A stretch of 64,000 nt of DNA. Source: Candidatus Iainarchaeum sp. Lineage in GTDB: Archaea > Iainarchaeota > Iainarchaeia > Iainarchaeales > DTGL01. The notes under the pieces are model-generated. The model was not told where the DNA came from. It saw nothing but the letters and a program-made list of their open reading frames with translations, and did no database searches. The number at the start of each line of letters is the position of its first letter. Positions within the stretch are counted from its first letter, which is position 1. Location: positions 98,417 to 162,416 of the forward strand of contig JAOAJX010000003.1 in assembly GCA_026413945.1 (NCBI GenBank), in the 5' to 3' direction. A program made the translations under genes and the position numbers. Positions 34,220 to 42,993 of this stretch are shown here, piece after piece.

Positions 34220-36877
34220 CTAAGAAAATATGTCCTCAGCCCAGCCACCTTTTGTGCGGTCTGCATAATTTCTTTGCTTAATTATAAATTTCATTATATC
34301 GATAGCTACAATAACTGAGATAGACAGAAGTGCACCAAGCCCCCAATAAAAAATAGGCAAAGGAGTTGTCTCGAAAGGTCTGTTTAACGGGGTGTATACG
34401 ATTAAAATTGTTGCCATAATTGAGGCAAAAGAAGCATATACGAGATGTTTGTTTGCAAACAAAGGCAGCTCGTAAAAACCATAGCGCAATGATCTGAAAT
34501 TGAAGGCATTGGCTATTTCAAAAATTATGAGCGTTACTAATGCAGCAGTTCTTGCCATTACTTCACCGCTTTTGAAATAACCATACGCAAGCATGAATAT
34601 GGAGATTGTTCCAACGCCCATTATAAAAGCTGATAAAAGTATCAAAGGTAATGATTCTTTATCTATGAATTTCGTTTTTCTCCTAGGCTTTGATTTCATA
34701 ACATCAAATGAAGGTGGACTTAGGCCTAAGGTTATCGCTGGCAGATCATCAGTTACGAGATTCATAAAAAGTATTTGTAAAGGTAGAAGAACCAAGAATG
34801 GTGTTGCGATAAGGCCAAGCATTATTATGCTCATTTCAGCAAAATTACAAGAAAACTTATATGATATGAATTTTTTCATGTTATTAAATATCGTCCTACC
34901 CTCGCTTATTGCAGTAACAATAGTGGCAAAATTATCGTCTTTTAGTATAAGGTCTGCCGCTTCTCTCGAAACGTCTGTTCCGGTTGTGCCCATGGCAACG
35001 CCTATGTGTGCCTCTTTAAGTGCAGGCGCATCATTTACCCCATCACCTGTCATTGTTACAATTTCACCAAGGTTTTTCAGTGCTTTGACTATTCTCATTT
35101 TGTGCTCAGGCCTTACCCTTGCAAATATTGCTGTTTTCTTGACTATGCTCTGAAGCTCTTCATCGCTCATTTTGTCAAGCTGATCACCAGTAACTACACC
35201 ACCCCGGAGCCCAATTTGGCTTGCTATTGAAATTGCTGTTTCTTTATGGTCGCCGGTTATCATTTTTACATCAATGCCGGCAATATGACAGGTTTTTATA
35301 GCCTCTTTAACCTCTTCTCTTGGTGGATCCTCCATTGAAGCTATTCCCAAAAAAACCATATCCTTTTCAAAGGCACCATTTACACCTTCTACATTAAGGT
35401 AAGCAAGAGCAAGATTCCTATAGCCTTTCTTGGCAAGCAACCTATTTTTATGTAGTATTGATTTCTTTTCCGAATCATTAAGTTGCTCAATGCTATTGCC
35501 TCTTATTATATATGCACACCTTTTCAGAATTGCTTCAGGAGCTCCCTTTGCATAAACAAGAAATTTACTATGCTCTTGGCAAAGCACCGCCATCATTTTG
35601 CTTTCTGATGTGAAAGGCACTTCTTCAATTCTTTTTGCGTTTAAATCATCTTTGTAAACACCGGCCTTAGCAGCCATTATGAGTAGCGCTGCCTCTGTTT
35701 TGCTTCCAAATATATTAAATTCCATATCCGTGCCTTTCCTTGTTATTCTTGCGTCATTGCACAGCACACTAGCTTTAATTAGAGTTTGAAGTCCAAAATG
35801 CTTCTCAATTTCAATCTTTTTCCCATTCACTAAGAAATCTCCTTCAGCTTCATAACCAACACCACTAACATCATAAGCACAATCCGCAGTAATTATTTTT
35901 TTCACAGTCATCTCACCTTTGGTTATTGTGCCTGTTTTGTCAGAGCATATAACTGTTGTCTCACCAAGGGTTTCTATGACTGACATTCGATTGACAATTG
36001 CATTTTTTTGTGCCATGCGCCTAACACCTATAGCCAAGGTTATTATAAGCACAAGCGGAAGACCTTCCGGGAATGCCGCAACTGAAAGTGCAATTATGGC
36101 CAATGCTATCTCAACAAGTATTATATCAGTTAGTGGCATATTTCTCGAAGCCAATATTGTGCCGCTTACAATTGCTGACAATAGCGCAACTACAACCATC
36201 ACTTTAGCAATTTTGTTTATTTTTTCTTGTAGCATGGAATGCTTTTCTGTTTTGGAGACCATGCTTGCAATTTTTCCAAATCTTGTTGCCATGCCGGTGC
36301 TTTCAACTTTAGCTATTGCCTTTCCATTCATAATAAGCGTGCCCATGAAAAGCATATTTTTGTCAGAAATTAGGCTTCCATGTTTAAAAGCAACCTTTTT
36401 TATTTCTTCAGATTCACCAGTCAACACTGATTCATCAACTTTTAGATCTTTCTCATGTAATATTATACAATCAGCTGGAACTTTTTCTCCAGTGCGCAAT
36501 ATTACAATGTCGCCTGGAACGAGCTCCCTAGAAGGCACTTCTGTTTCTCTTCCATCTCTTATTACAACAGAAATAGGCATCAGCATGCTCTTCAATGCTT
36601 TTATGGCTTTTTCTGCCTTGTATTCCTGAATAAAGCCGACTGATACAATAATTATTATAATTGCAAAAATGGTGTAAGCAGTTACACTTTTGCTAACTAT
36701 AAATGATAAAGTCGCTGCTATGAATAACAAATATACTATGAAGTTTCTGCTTATTTGCCTTAGAAGTATTTTCTGTGGCGATACTTTAGAAACCTCAAAG
36801 ATCTCGTTGAAGCCAAAAGTTTTCAGCCTTTCTTTTGCTTCGTTGCTATTGAGACCTGTGTAACCAGATTCATGCAT
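34220..36877 (-). CDS. P-type cation-transporting ATPase (P2, Ca2+-ATPase-like)
   Basis: 885 residues. Full P2-type layout: actuator domain with LTGESEEIKK near residue 155, M4 motif FPEGLPLVL, phosphorylation site CSDKTGTITKGE near residue 315, nucleotide-binding YAKGAPEAILKRC, MITGD and the hinge MTGDGVNDAPALKEA near 617. Six C-terminal helices end the chain. Family members pump Ca2+, Mn2+ or Na+/K+ outward or between compartments. The ion cannot be assigned reliably without the M6 residues being compared. Monocistronic. Confidence 0.92.
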   Translation of the reverse strand: MHESGYTGLNSNEAKERLKTFGFNEIFEVSKVSPQKILLRQISRNFIVYLLFIAATLSFIVSKSVTAYTIFAIIIIIVSVGFIQEYKAEKAIKALKSMLMPISVVIRDGRETEVPSRELVPGDIVILRTGEKVPADCIILHEKDLKVDESVLTGESEEIKKVAFKHGSLISDKNMLFMGTLIMNGKAIAKVESTGMATRFGKIASMVSKTEKHSMLQEKINKIAKVMVVVALLSAIVSGTILASRNMPLTDIILVEIALAIIALSVAAFPEGLPLVLIITLAIGVRRMAQKNAIVNRMSVIETLGETTVICSDKTGTITKGEMTVKKIITADCAYDVSGVGYEAEGDFLVNGKKIEIEKHFGLQTLIKASVLCNDARITRKGTDMEFNIFGSKTEAALLIMAAKAGVYKDDLNAKRIEEVPFTSESKMMAVLCQEHSKFLVYAKGAPEAILKRCAYIIRGNSIEQLNDSEKKSILHKNRLLAKKGYRNLALAYLNVEGVNGAFEKDMVFLGIASMEDPPREEVKEAIKTCHIAGIDVKMITGDHKETAISIASQIGLRGGVVTGDQLDKMSDEELQSIVKKTAIFARVRPEHKMRIVKALKNLGEIVTMTGDGVNDAPALKEAHIGVAMGTTGTDVSREAADLILKDDNFATIVTAISEGRTIFNNMKKFISYKFSCNFAEMSIIMLGLIATPFLVLLPLQILFMNLVTDDLPAITLGLSPPSFDVMKSKPRRKTKFIDKESLPLILLSAFIMGVGTISIFMLAYGYFKSGEVMARTAALVTLIIFEIANAFNFRSLRYGFYELPLFANKHLVYASFASIMATILIVYTPLNRPFETTPLPIFYWGLGALLSISVIVAIDIMKFIIKQRNYADRTKGGWAEDIFS

Positions 36878-36912
36878 TTAACAATTAATGCAACAAACTT
36901 TATAAACTTTTT

Positions 36913-38013
36913 TCACTTCTTTGAAACCTCACTATAGAGAACGTCAAACTTATCTGCAACTCTTGACTGATCAAATAAGTTAGCATATGCTATGGAATTA
37001 CTCCTTTTTACTTCCTTTTCATCTTCTTCAAGAGACATTATTTCAGATAATCTATGCACCGCCAATTCAATATCGTGAAAATCAATTATGTAGCCATTTT
37101 TTCCTTTGTCTACGAAAGTCTCAAAGGTTGGTATTTTGCTAAGCACAGGTATGCAGCCAGCTTTCATGGCTTCAATAGTGCTTATGCCAAAACCTTCATG
37201 GCTTGAAGCAGAAATAAAGAAATCACATCTTGATAATATTTCTTTCAGCTTTTTGTCAGAGCATCTGCCAAGTATCTTTATTCTGCCTTCAGCACCATGT
37301 CTTTTCACAAGCTCTTTAAGAACTTTTATTTTTTCATCAAACTCACCGCCAGCAATATAAAGCATTGCATTGTTTTTTTCACTAGATTTTGCGAAAATTT
37401 CTATAAGAAGTGGCAAATTCTTGTTTTTGCTTAAGCGACCAACAAATATAAATGTGTTCTTTTCTTTCTTGCCCGGCTTAAAACCTGTTAGGTTGAAAGG
37501 AACTGTAATATACTCAACTTTACTATTTGGCAAAATTTCTCTAAAAATTTTTAAATCATTTTCGCTAACAGCTACAACTTTGTGAGCGAGCCTTAATATT
37601 GCCCTACACCAAAGGTAAAAATAAATCCTCTTAATTAAGCTTTTGCCGGTATGAAATATGCCGCCGTGTGTGCTTATTACTACTGGTTTGCGGTGAAAAA
37701 TTTTTGTAAGCAGAAAAAAATCTGAAAAGAAGCCAATGCCATGTATATGGATAACATCCACATCTTTTGTATATTCAATTACCTTTGGGGCTATCTTGTA
37801 AATGCCAAGGTCAAGAAAAGGCACACGCAAAATTTCGATTCTCTTGTGTTTTTCTCTACTAGACAAAATGTCCTTGCTGTTTCCACATCTGTTTAGGCAG
37901 ATTACTCTGCAAAAATGTCCTTTTTTCATTAATTCAATGCAAAGCGTTTCTATCGAGCTTTCAACTCCTCCGATGCAAGGCCAAAAATGGTGTGTAACAT
38001 GGGCAATCTTCAT
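36913..38013 (-). CDS. Glycosyltransferase family 4
   Basis: 366 residues. GT-B fold: N-terminal HHFWPCIGGVESSIETLCIELMKKGH acceptor side, a linker, then FIFVGRLSKNKNLPLLIEIF near residue 192 and the donor-binding EGFGISTIEAMKAGCIPVLSK (E-x7-E) near 277. Retaining nucleotide-sugar transferases with this pattern build surface glycans or lipid heads. Together with the GT2 gene just upstream (33 nt gap) and the glycosylation operon at 47.6-52.8 kb it suggests an elaborate surface. Confidence 0.9.
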   Translation of the reverse strand: MKIAHVTHHFWPCIGGVESSIETLCIELMKKGHFCRVICLNRCGNSKDILSSREKHKRIEILRVPFLDLGIYKIAPKVIEYTKDVDVIHIHGIGFFSDFFLLTKIFHRKPVVISTHGGIFHTGKSLIKRIYFYLWCRAILRLAHKVVAVSENDLKIFREILPNSKVEYITVPFNLTGFKPGKKEKNTFIFVGRLSKNKNLPLLIEIFAKSSEKNNAMLYIAGGEFDEKIKVLKELVKRHGAEGRIKILGRCSDKKLKEILSRCDFFISASSHEGFGISTIEAMKAGCIPVLSKIPTFETFVDKGKNGYIIDFHDIELAVHRLSEIMSLEEDEKEVKRSNSIAYANLFDQSRVADKFDVLYSEVSKK

Positions 38014-38046
38014 AAAGTAAATCTCCTGTGGGAAGTTTTTAAAGCT

Positions 38047-39018
38047 TCAATGTTGTGTAAATAAAATCTTAATAATACCAAGGGAAAGGCCCGCAATAAA
38101 GACCATATCACGTAAAAAAAGAAAAATTGGTGATACTAAACCAACTAATGAATCACGCTTCATGGCAAAAAGAGTAAAGGGAAGCATTGCAACTATCATG
38201 GCCAGAAAAGAAAAAAAAGATGCAGTAAGCAATCTTTGTTCTAAAAATGAGCTTAAGCCAAAAAATATAGCTAAACCCAAAAAAATAATCTGTGCTTTTA
38301 AAGCCTGTGGTGTATATGAGTCTTTAATTGCTTTGTCCTTGTGTAACTTGTAGAGTAGTATTCTCCAATATGCATGCTGAAATTTTTTCTTTAAGTAATT
38401 TGAAATCTTCTCGGGGTGAGTGTGATGCACAATGGCTTTTGGATTAAAAATTATTTTACCACCTTTTTTTTGTATCCTGTATGAGAGTTCAGGATCTTCG
38501 CCGCTTGCCTTCGTGAAGCGTTCATCAAAGCCACCTTCTTGCAAAAATATTTCCCGTCTGTATGCTGCGCTATATGTACCTATCCAGTCGACTTCTTTTG
38601 ACCTTAGCATCTTTTCATAACGCTCTTCGATCTCAAGCTGCACAAACCTTGCAACAAGTGATTTTTGCTTTGTTTTGTATGCGCCTTGTACTGCCGAAAC
38701 CTTTGAATCAACAAAAGGTCTCACCATCTCTTTAAGCCAGTTTTTTTCGGCAATACAATCTGAGTCAATAAAAAGTAAAATGTTGCCTTTTGCAATCCTC
38801 GCACCATTGTTCCTTGCCTTTGCAGGGCCGCTTGGTTGCTGTTTTACAATCTTGGCTTTAGTTATTTTTGAGACAACTTCTGCTGTGTTGTCTGTGCTTC
38901 CATCGTCAACTACTATTATCTCATAAGGTCTGTCGAAATCCTGCTTTTGCAGCGCATTTATACAGGTCTCTATTTGTCTTGCACCGTTTCTAACAGGAAT
39001 TACAATGCTTGCATACAT
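38047..39018 (-). CDS. Glycosyltransferase family 2 with C-terminal membrane segments
   Basis: 323 residues. GT-A fold: ASIVIPVRNGARQIETCINAL, VVDDGSTDNTAEV, the DxD-type FIDSDCIAEKNW near residue 90, and EDPELSYRIQKKGGKI near 180. Two to three hydrophobic segments at the C-terminus tether it to the membrane. Such enzymes transfer sugars onto polyprenyl carriers. Forms a pair with the family 4 glycosyltransferase downstream. Confidence 0.9.
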   Translation of the reverse strand: MYASIVIPVRNGARQIETCINALQKQDFDRPYEIIVVDDGSTDNTAEVVSKITKAKIVKQQPSGPAKARNNGARIAKGNILLFIDSDCIAEKNWLKEMVRPFVDSKVSAVQGAYKTKQKSLVARFVQLEIEERYEKMLRSKEVDWIGTYSAAYRREIFLQEGGFDERFTKASGEDPELSYRIQKKGGKIIFNPKAIVHHTHPEKISNYLKKKFQHAYWRILLYKLHKDKAIKDSYTPQALKAQIIFLGLAIFFGLSSFLEQRLLTASFFSFLAMIVAMLPFTLFAMKRDSLVGLVSPIFLFLRDMVFIAGLSLGIIKILFTQH

Positions 39019-39108
39019 TCCTAATATCTAATTATAGAAATAATATAAAATATTAATCAAAAGAATGATAAACAAAAGATATAAAAAAAGCAAAATCTTT
39101 CTTTATCT

Positions 39109-39609
39109 ATGCGCAATAGAAAAAGGATAAGGCGCCAACTTCCTAAGCATTCTGCTGAGCAGAAAGCCCCATCTCCATTGAAAAGAAAAAAAGAAGCCGC
39201 AAGAGCAGGGTATATTCTGAGTGCTCTTGCTTCGAAGCTTTATGACCCAATAATTGTAAAGGACCTTGCAAGGTGGAACTCGGCCCTTGTAAATTATACT
39301 TCAACAACTATTTCTATTGGTGCTTTAAGGCACTTCAACGCCATGCTAACTAATCTTAAAGCCCTAATGGGCCGCGATTATCTAAAGAATACTTGGCATT
39401 CCAGAAGAATTGCAGAGACTTTGGAACAGCTTGAAAGGCTTAGGCCTTATTTTCAGCAAGTCTCGCTTGCCGAAAACCAAACCGAACTAAAGAAGAGATT
39501 TGCAGCAAAACTTTCAGCCATACATAGCCTCAATGCAGAGCTTCAGAGTGTGGATCCAAAATCGCGCATATATTTTGAAATGTTATTAATTAGGGCCCAG
39601 AAGATTTAG
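39109..39609 (+). CDS. Basic helical protein of unknown function
   Basis: 166 residues. Extremely basic N-terminal tail (RNRKRIRRQLPKHSAEQ...LKRKKEAARAG), then a helical domain with no recognised motif. Its last 20 nt overlap the end of the convergent radical SAM gene. A nucleic-acid or ribosome-associated role is possible from charge alone. Confidence 0.5.
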   Translation: MRNRKRIRRQLPKHSAEQKAPSPLKRKKEAARAGYILSALASKLYDPIIVKDLARWNSALVNYTSTTISIGALRHFNAMLTNLKALMGRDYLKNTWHSRRIAETLEQLERLRPYFQQVSLAENQTELKKRFAAKLSAIHSLNAELQSVDPKSRIYFEMLLIRAQKI

Positions 39610-41053
39610 CTTTTTTAGGCCTCAAATACTTCAAAAAGGTCTTGCCAGCTTTTGCAATCCTTGGTATTTCTTTTGGGTTTCTTAAGCCCCTTGCAATCGT
39701 TTTTGCTATAAACTTTGGCCTCATATAGAATTCTCTTCTTCCCTTATCGCACAATTCAACAAGTTCTTCATTGCTCAAACCAGGCCTAGAGACAACACAA
39801 TTATGCTCGCCTGATTCAGAAACCCATTTTGAATAATCTTCTGTTGTCAAGTAACCAGCCTTTTTATAATACTCGTAATCTTCAGTACCTGGGTATACCA
39901 TTATTGGGAAAAATTGTGCAGTATCAGGATCCAGCTTCTTTGCAAATTCTATTGTTTTTCTTATGGTGTCTTTCGTTTCGCCACGATTGCCCAAAATAAA
40001 ACAACCATGCACCAAAAGCCCTGCTTTTTTCGCATCTTGCATGAATTTTCTTATTCCTTGAATAGTAGTCCCTTTGTGTATTTCATTCAATATCTTTTGC
40101 TCTGCGCTTTCTATGCCGACACAAAGAAGCCTACAACCTGCTTTTTTCATTATACTCAAAGTTTCAAAATCAACATCAGTTCTGGCATTACACGACCAAG
40201 TAAAGTCAATGCTTTCCTTAATTATTTTCTCGCAGAACTGCCTTACGCGATATCTGTTAGCAGTAAAAGTATCATCCTCGAAAAATATTTCCCTTGCTTC
40301 TGGAAAGTTTTCTTTTATGTATTTTATCTCATCAATAACGTTTTCTATGCTTCTTGTTCTATAAGCACGGCCATTCATAACTTGAGGGTAAACACAAAAT
40401 GTGCATCTATATGGGCAACCTCTGCCGGAAATTATTGTAACCTCGGGATAAAGGTTTGCGGGGTAAAAATAATTCTTTATGTCAAGATGCTTTTTGTATG
40501 TCTCTGAAACAAATGGAATCTCATCAAGATTTTCGATAAATGGCATGTTTTTATTGTGAATAACTTTGCTTTTCACTGCATATGATAAACCTTTTACTTT
40601 CTTGAGCTCGGGCCTTTTCTTTTCTAATTCGGATGCTAGATCTCGTACAATATAGTCATACTCATGCCTCGCAACTGCATCTATGCTTTGGCTCTGTTTC
40701 AATGTCCACTCAGGCAATGCGCTAACATGAGTGCCAACAAGGCAAATAAAACAGCCGATTTCGTTTTTTAGTTCAGAAGCAACTTTGATATCATTTATTA
40801 TACTGGGTGTGCTAGTGTCTAATATTGCAAGCTCTGGCCCGAACTTTTTTGCAATATTAATAACCTCCTCAATCGTCTTATTTTCAGCCGGCGCATCAAT
40901 TAGCTTTACTTTATGCCCTTCTTTTTCAAGAACGCCTGTTGCATACGCAAGCCATATTGGATAATAAACACAACCTCCTTTGCTTACCGCAGGGCTTCTT
41001 GAGGTTCTTGAAAATTTTGGCTTAAATGGTGGATTGAGCATTAGAACATTCAT
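39590..41053 (-). CDS. B12-binding-domain radical SAM enzyme
   Basis: 487 residues from ATG 41053. N-terminal cobalamin-binding Rossmann domain (VLMLNPPFKPKFSR..., about 1-150), then the radical SAM core with CPYRCTFC (CxxxCxxC) near residue 200, IFFEDDTF and CVGIES. A C-terminal helical part follows. Family members methylate unreactive carbons or make C-C bonds in lipid or cofactor biosynthesis. The substrate is not inferable; glycosyltransferases lie next to it, and a lipid/carrier role is one guess. Confidence 0.85.
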   Translation of the reverse strand: MNVLMLNPPFKPKFSRTSRSPAVSKGGCVYYPIWLAYATGVLEKEGHKVKLIDAPAENKTIEEVINIAKKFGPELAILDTSTPSIINDIKVASELKNEIGCFICLVGTHVSALPEWTLKQSQSIDAVARHEYDYIVRDLASELEKKRPELKKVKGLSYAVKSKVIHNKNMPFIENLDEIPFVSETYKKHLDIKNYFYPANLYPEVTIISGRGCPYRCTFCVYPQVMNGRAYRTRSIENVIDEIKYIKENFPEAREIFFEDDTFTANRYRVRQFCEKIIKESIDFTWSCNARTDVDFETLSIMKKAGCRLLCVGIESAEQKILNEIHKGTTIQGIRKFMQDAKKAGLLVHGCFILGNRGETKDTIRKTIEFAKKLDPDTAQFFPIMVYPGTEDYEYYKKAGYLTTEDYSKWVSESGEHNCVVSRPGLSNEELVELCDKGRREFYMRPKFIAKTIARGLRNPKEIPRIAKAGKTFLKYLRPKKAKSSGP

Positions 41054-41157
41054 TCGAACCACTCACATATAGTGTTGAGCCCCGTAAATAGTTTTCTCAA
41101 ATAGCTTTTTTTAAATGTTGTTGCCTAAAAGATATTTGTTAGGTATTAGGTGAATTT

Positions 41158-41262
41158 ATGAAAAAACTTTTCTATGACATAATTGCTCTGCTTTATTTTT
41201 TTCTTGTGTTGGGCCTTATAATAACAAATCTTGACCTGTTGATAGCTCTTACAAATTCATAG
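41158..41262 (+). CDS. 34-residue single-TM microprotein
   Basis: ATG 41158 preceded by AGGTGAAT, ending TAG 41262. Sequence pattern: KK at the N-terminus, then one membrane helix (IIALLYFFLVLGLIITNL) and a short polar end. It abuts the membrane protein gene at 41272 with a 9-nt gap, so the two are probably one operon. The good ribosome binding site and the hydrophobic profile favour a real gene. Confidence 0.5.
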   Translation: MKKLFYDIIALLYFFLVLGLIITNLDLLIALTNS

Positions 41263-41271
41263 CCGCTGCCA

Positions 41272-41778
41272 ATGGGCTTCCTAAAATTTGCGGCGTTTGC
41301 AACATTCGGTGAAATGCTCAAAATACGCCTTGCTACAAAAAGATGGAGTTTAAAAGATTGGCATTTAAAGCTAATTGTGTGGGGCTTCTTTGGAATGTGG
41401 TTTGCTATTGTTTTCCCGCTCTTTTATGCTGGTGTCAGAGCCGTTATATCAAAAGGCCTTTGGCCTAACTTTGGTGAGATTTTCATAGCATTTTCAGTAA
41501 GCCTTTGGATGAATTTGTTGGCGCTTTACGCTTGGCCAATGATGCTTCTTCATGAGTATTTCAATAAGGTAATTGAGAAAAGGAGATTTTTTCCATTAGT
41601 TCAGTTTGCAGAAGAGCTTGACAAAAGAGCTTGGTTTGGCACAATACCTTTAACAATAATATTCTTCTGGTTGCCTGCGCACACAATAACATTTATGTTG
41701 CCTGAACATTTCCGTGTGCTTGTGGCTGCGCTGCTATCGGTTGCGCTTGGCTTTTTCCTCACAATAAGAAAGAAATAA
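41272..41778 (+). CDS. Membrane protein with four hydrophobic segments
   Basis: 168 residues. Hydrophobic segments near 40-60, 80-105, 122-140 and 145-165, with a Trp/Arg-rich first part (ATKRWSLKDWHLKL). The TM-and-amphipathic pattern is loosely like Mpv17/PMP22, but not enough to claim membership. Cotranscribed with the 34-residue microprotein. Confidence 0.6.
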   Translation: MGFLKFAAFATFGEMLKIRLATKRWSLKDWHLKLIVWGFFGMWFAIVFPLFYAGVRAVISKGLWPNFGEIFIAFSVSLWMNLLALYAWPMMLLHEYFNKVIEKRRFFPLVQFAEELDKRAWFGTIPLTIIFFWLPAHTITFMLPEHFRVLVAALLSVALGFFLTIRKK

Positions 41779-41816
41779 AAGATTAATTCCCAAAACTTTT
41801 ATATCTTCTTGCAGGG

Positions 41817-42992
41817 GTGTTAGCAATAGCAGTTGCCCGATACATGGAAGAGGCGGAAAAGGAAAGCTCATGGATAAGGCGAATGTTTGAGCAAGGACTT
41901 AAGCTAAAGCAAGAATACGGCGCAGAGAATGTTGCTGATTTTTCCATAGGTAACCCTGATCTTGAGCCACCACCAGAGTTCATAGAGGCACTTAAAAAGC
42001 ACGCTTCTGACAAAGGCATACATAGATATATGCCAAATGCCGGATTTGTTGATGTAAGGGCGAAAGTGGCAGCATGGCTAAGAAAGGAATATAAAATTGA
42101 TTTCGGTTATGAGCACGTAACTATGACTATTGGCGCGGCAGGTGCAATGAATATAGTTCTGAAAACAATACTAAACCGTGGCGAAGAGGTTATAATTTTT
42201 GAGCCCTATTTTTGCGAATACAAGTTTTATGTAGAGAATCACTACGGGAAGCCAGTTGTTGTTAAAACTACTGATAACTTTGAGTTTGATTTTGATTCAC
42301 TCAACGAAAAGATAAATAAAAAGACTAGGGCTATTATAGTCAATTCTCCAAATAATCCCACCGGCAAAGTTTATAGTGATAGAGAGCTAAAAAAGCTTTC
42401 AAAGTTCCTTGAAGAGAAGCAAAATGAGCTTGGCTCTACAATTTATGTTCTATCTGATGAACCATACCGGGAGATTGTTTTTGACTGCAAATCGCAAAGC
42501 ATAACTTCTTTTTACAACAACTCTTTTATGGTTTATTCTTGGTCCAAATCATTGGGTGTTGCAGGTGAGCGCATAGGCTATGTTGCAACAAACCCAGAAA
42601 TAGATGATAAGAGGATATTTGAAAAGCTAGCATTCTCCACCAGAATACTCGGCTTTGTAAACGCTCCTGCTTTGCTTCAAAAAGCCGTGGCTGATGTTCT
42701 TGGCATCAAAGTCGATGTAAATATTTATAAAAAGCGCAAGGAAATCATAAGCAAAGGCCTTAGGAAAGCTGGCTATGAGTTTTTTGAACCGCAAGGGACC
42801 TTTTACTTCTTCCCAAAAAGCCCAATTCCTGATGAATTAGAGTTTATAAGGAAAGCATCTGAAAAACTCGTTCTTCTCACACCAGGCATTGGTTTTGGCA
42901 GAAAAGGACATTTCAGGATCTCTTATACTGTGGGCGAAAGAACTATTGAATTGGGTCTTGAGCGAATGCAAGAACTCATAAATGGTGTTTAA
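41817..42992 (+). CDS. PLP-dependent aminotransferase, class I/II, associated with iorAB
   Basis: 391 residues from GTG 41817, since related proteins start with a helix reading IA...YMEE...SSWIRRMF; ATG 41844 would cut it. Landmarks: FSIGNPDLEPP, NSPNNPTGKVYS near residue 180, PLP-lysine in YSWSKSLGVAGERIGY near 243 and HFRISYTVG at the end. The gene runs straight into iorA (1-nt gap), so it very likely converts aromatic or branched amino acids to 2-oxoacids for that enzyme. Confidence 0.85.
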   Translation: MLAIAVARYMEEAEKESSWIRRMFEQGLKLKQEYGAENVADFSIGNPDLEPPPEFIEALKKHASDKGIHRYMPNAGFVDVRAKVAAWLRKEYKIDFGYEHVTMTIGAAGAMNIVLKTILNRGEEVIIFEPYFCEYKFYVENHYGKPVVVKTTDNFEFDFDSLNEKINKKTRAIIVNSPNNPTGKVYSDRELKKLSKFLEEKQNELGSTIYVLSDEPYREIVFDCKSQSITSFYNNSFMVYSWSKSLGVAGERIGYVATNPEIDDKRIFEKLAFSTRILGFVNAPALLQKAVADVLGIKVDVNIYKKRKEIISKGLRKAGYEFFEPQGTFYFFPKSPIPDELEFIRKASEKLVLLTPGIGFGRKGHFRISYTVGERTIELGLERMQELINGV

Positions 42993-42993
42993 A

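Noticed and set aside
34593..35153. 186-codon plus-strand frame
   Set aside because: Antisense to the conserved P-type ATPase; no domain pattern.
35919..36629. 236-codon plus-strand frame
   Set aside because: Also antisense to the P-type ATPase catalytic core; shadow reading.
39914..40507. 197-codon plus-strand frame
   Set aside because: Antisense to the B12 radical SAM gene, including the cluster motif.
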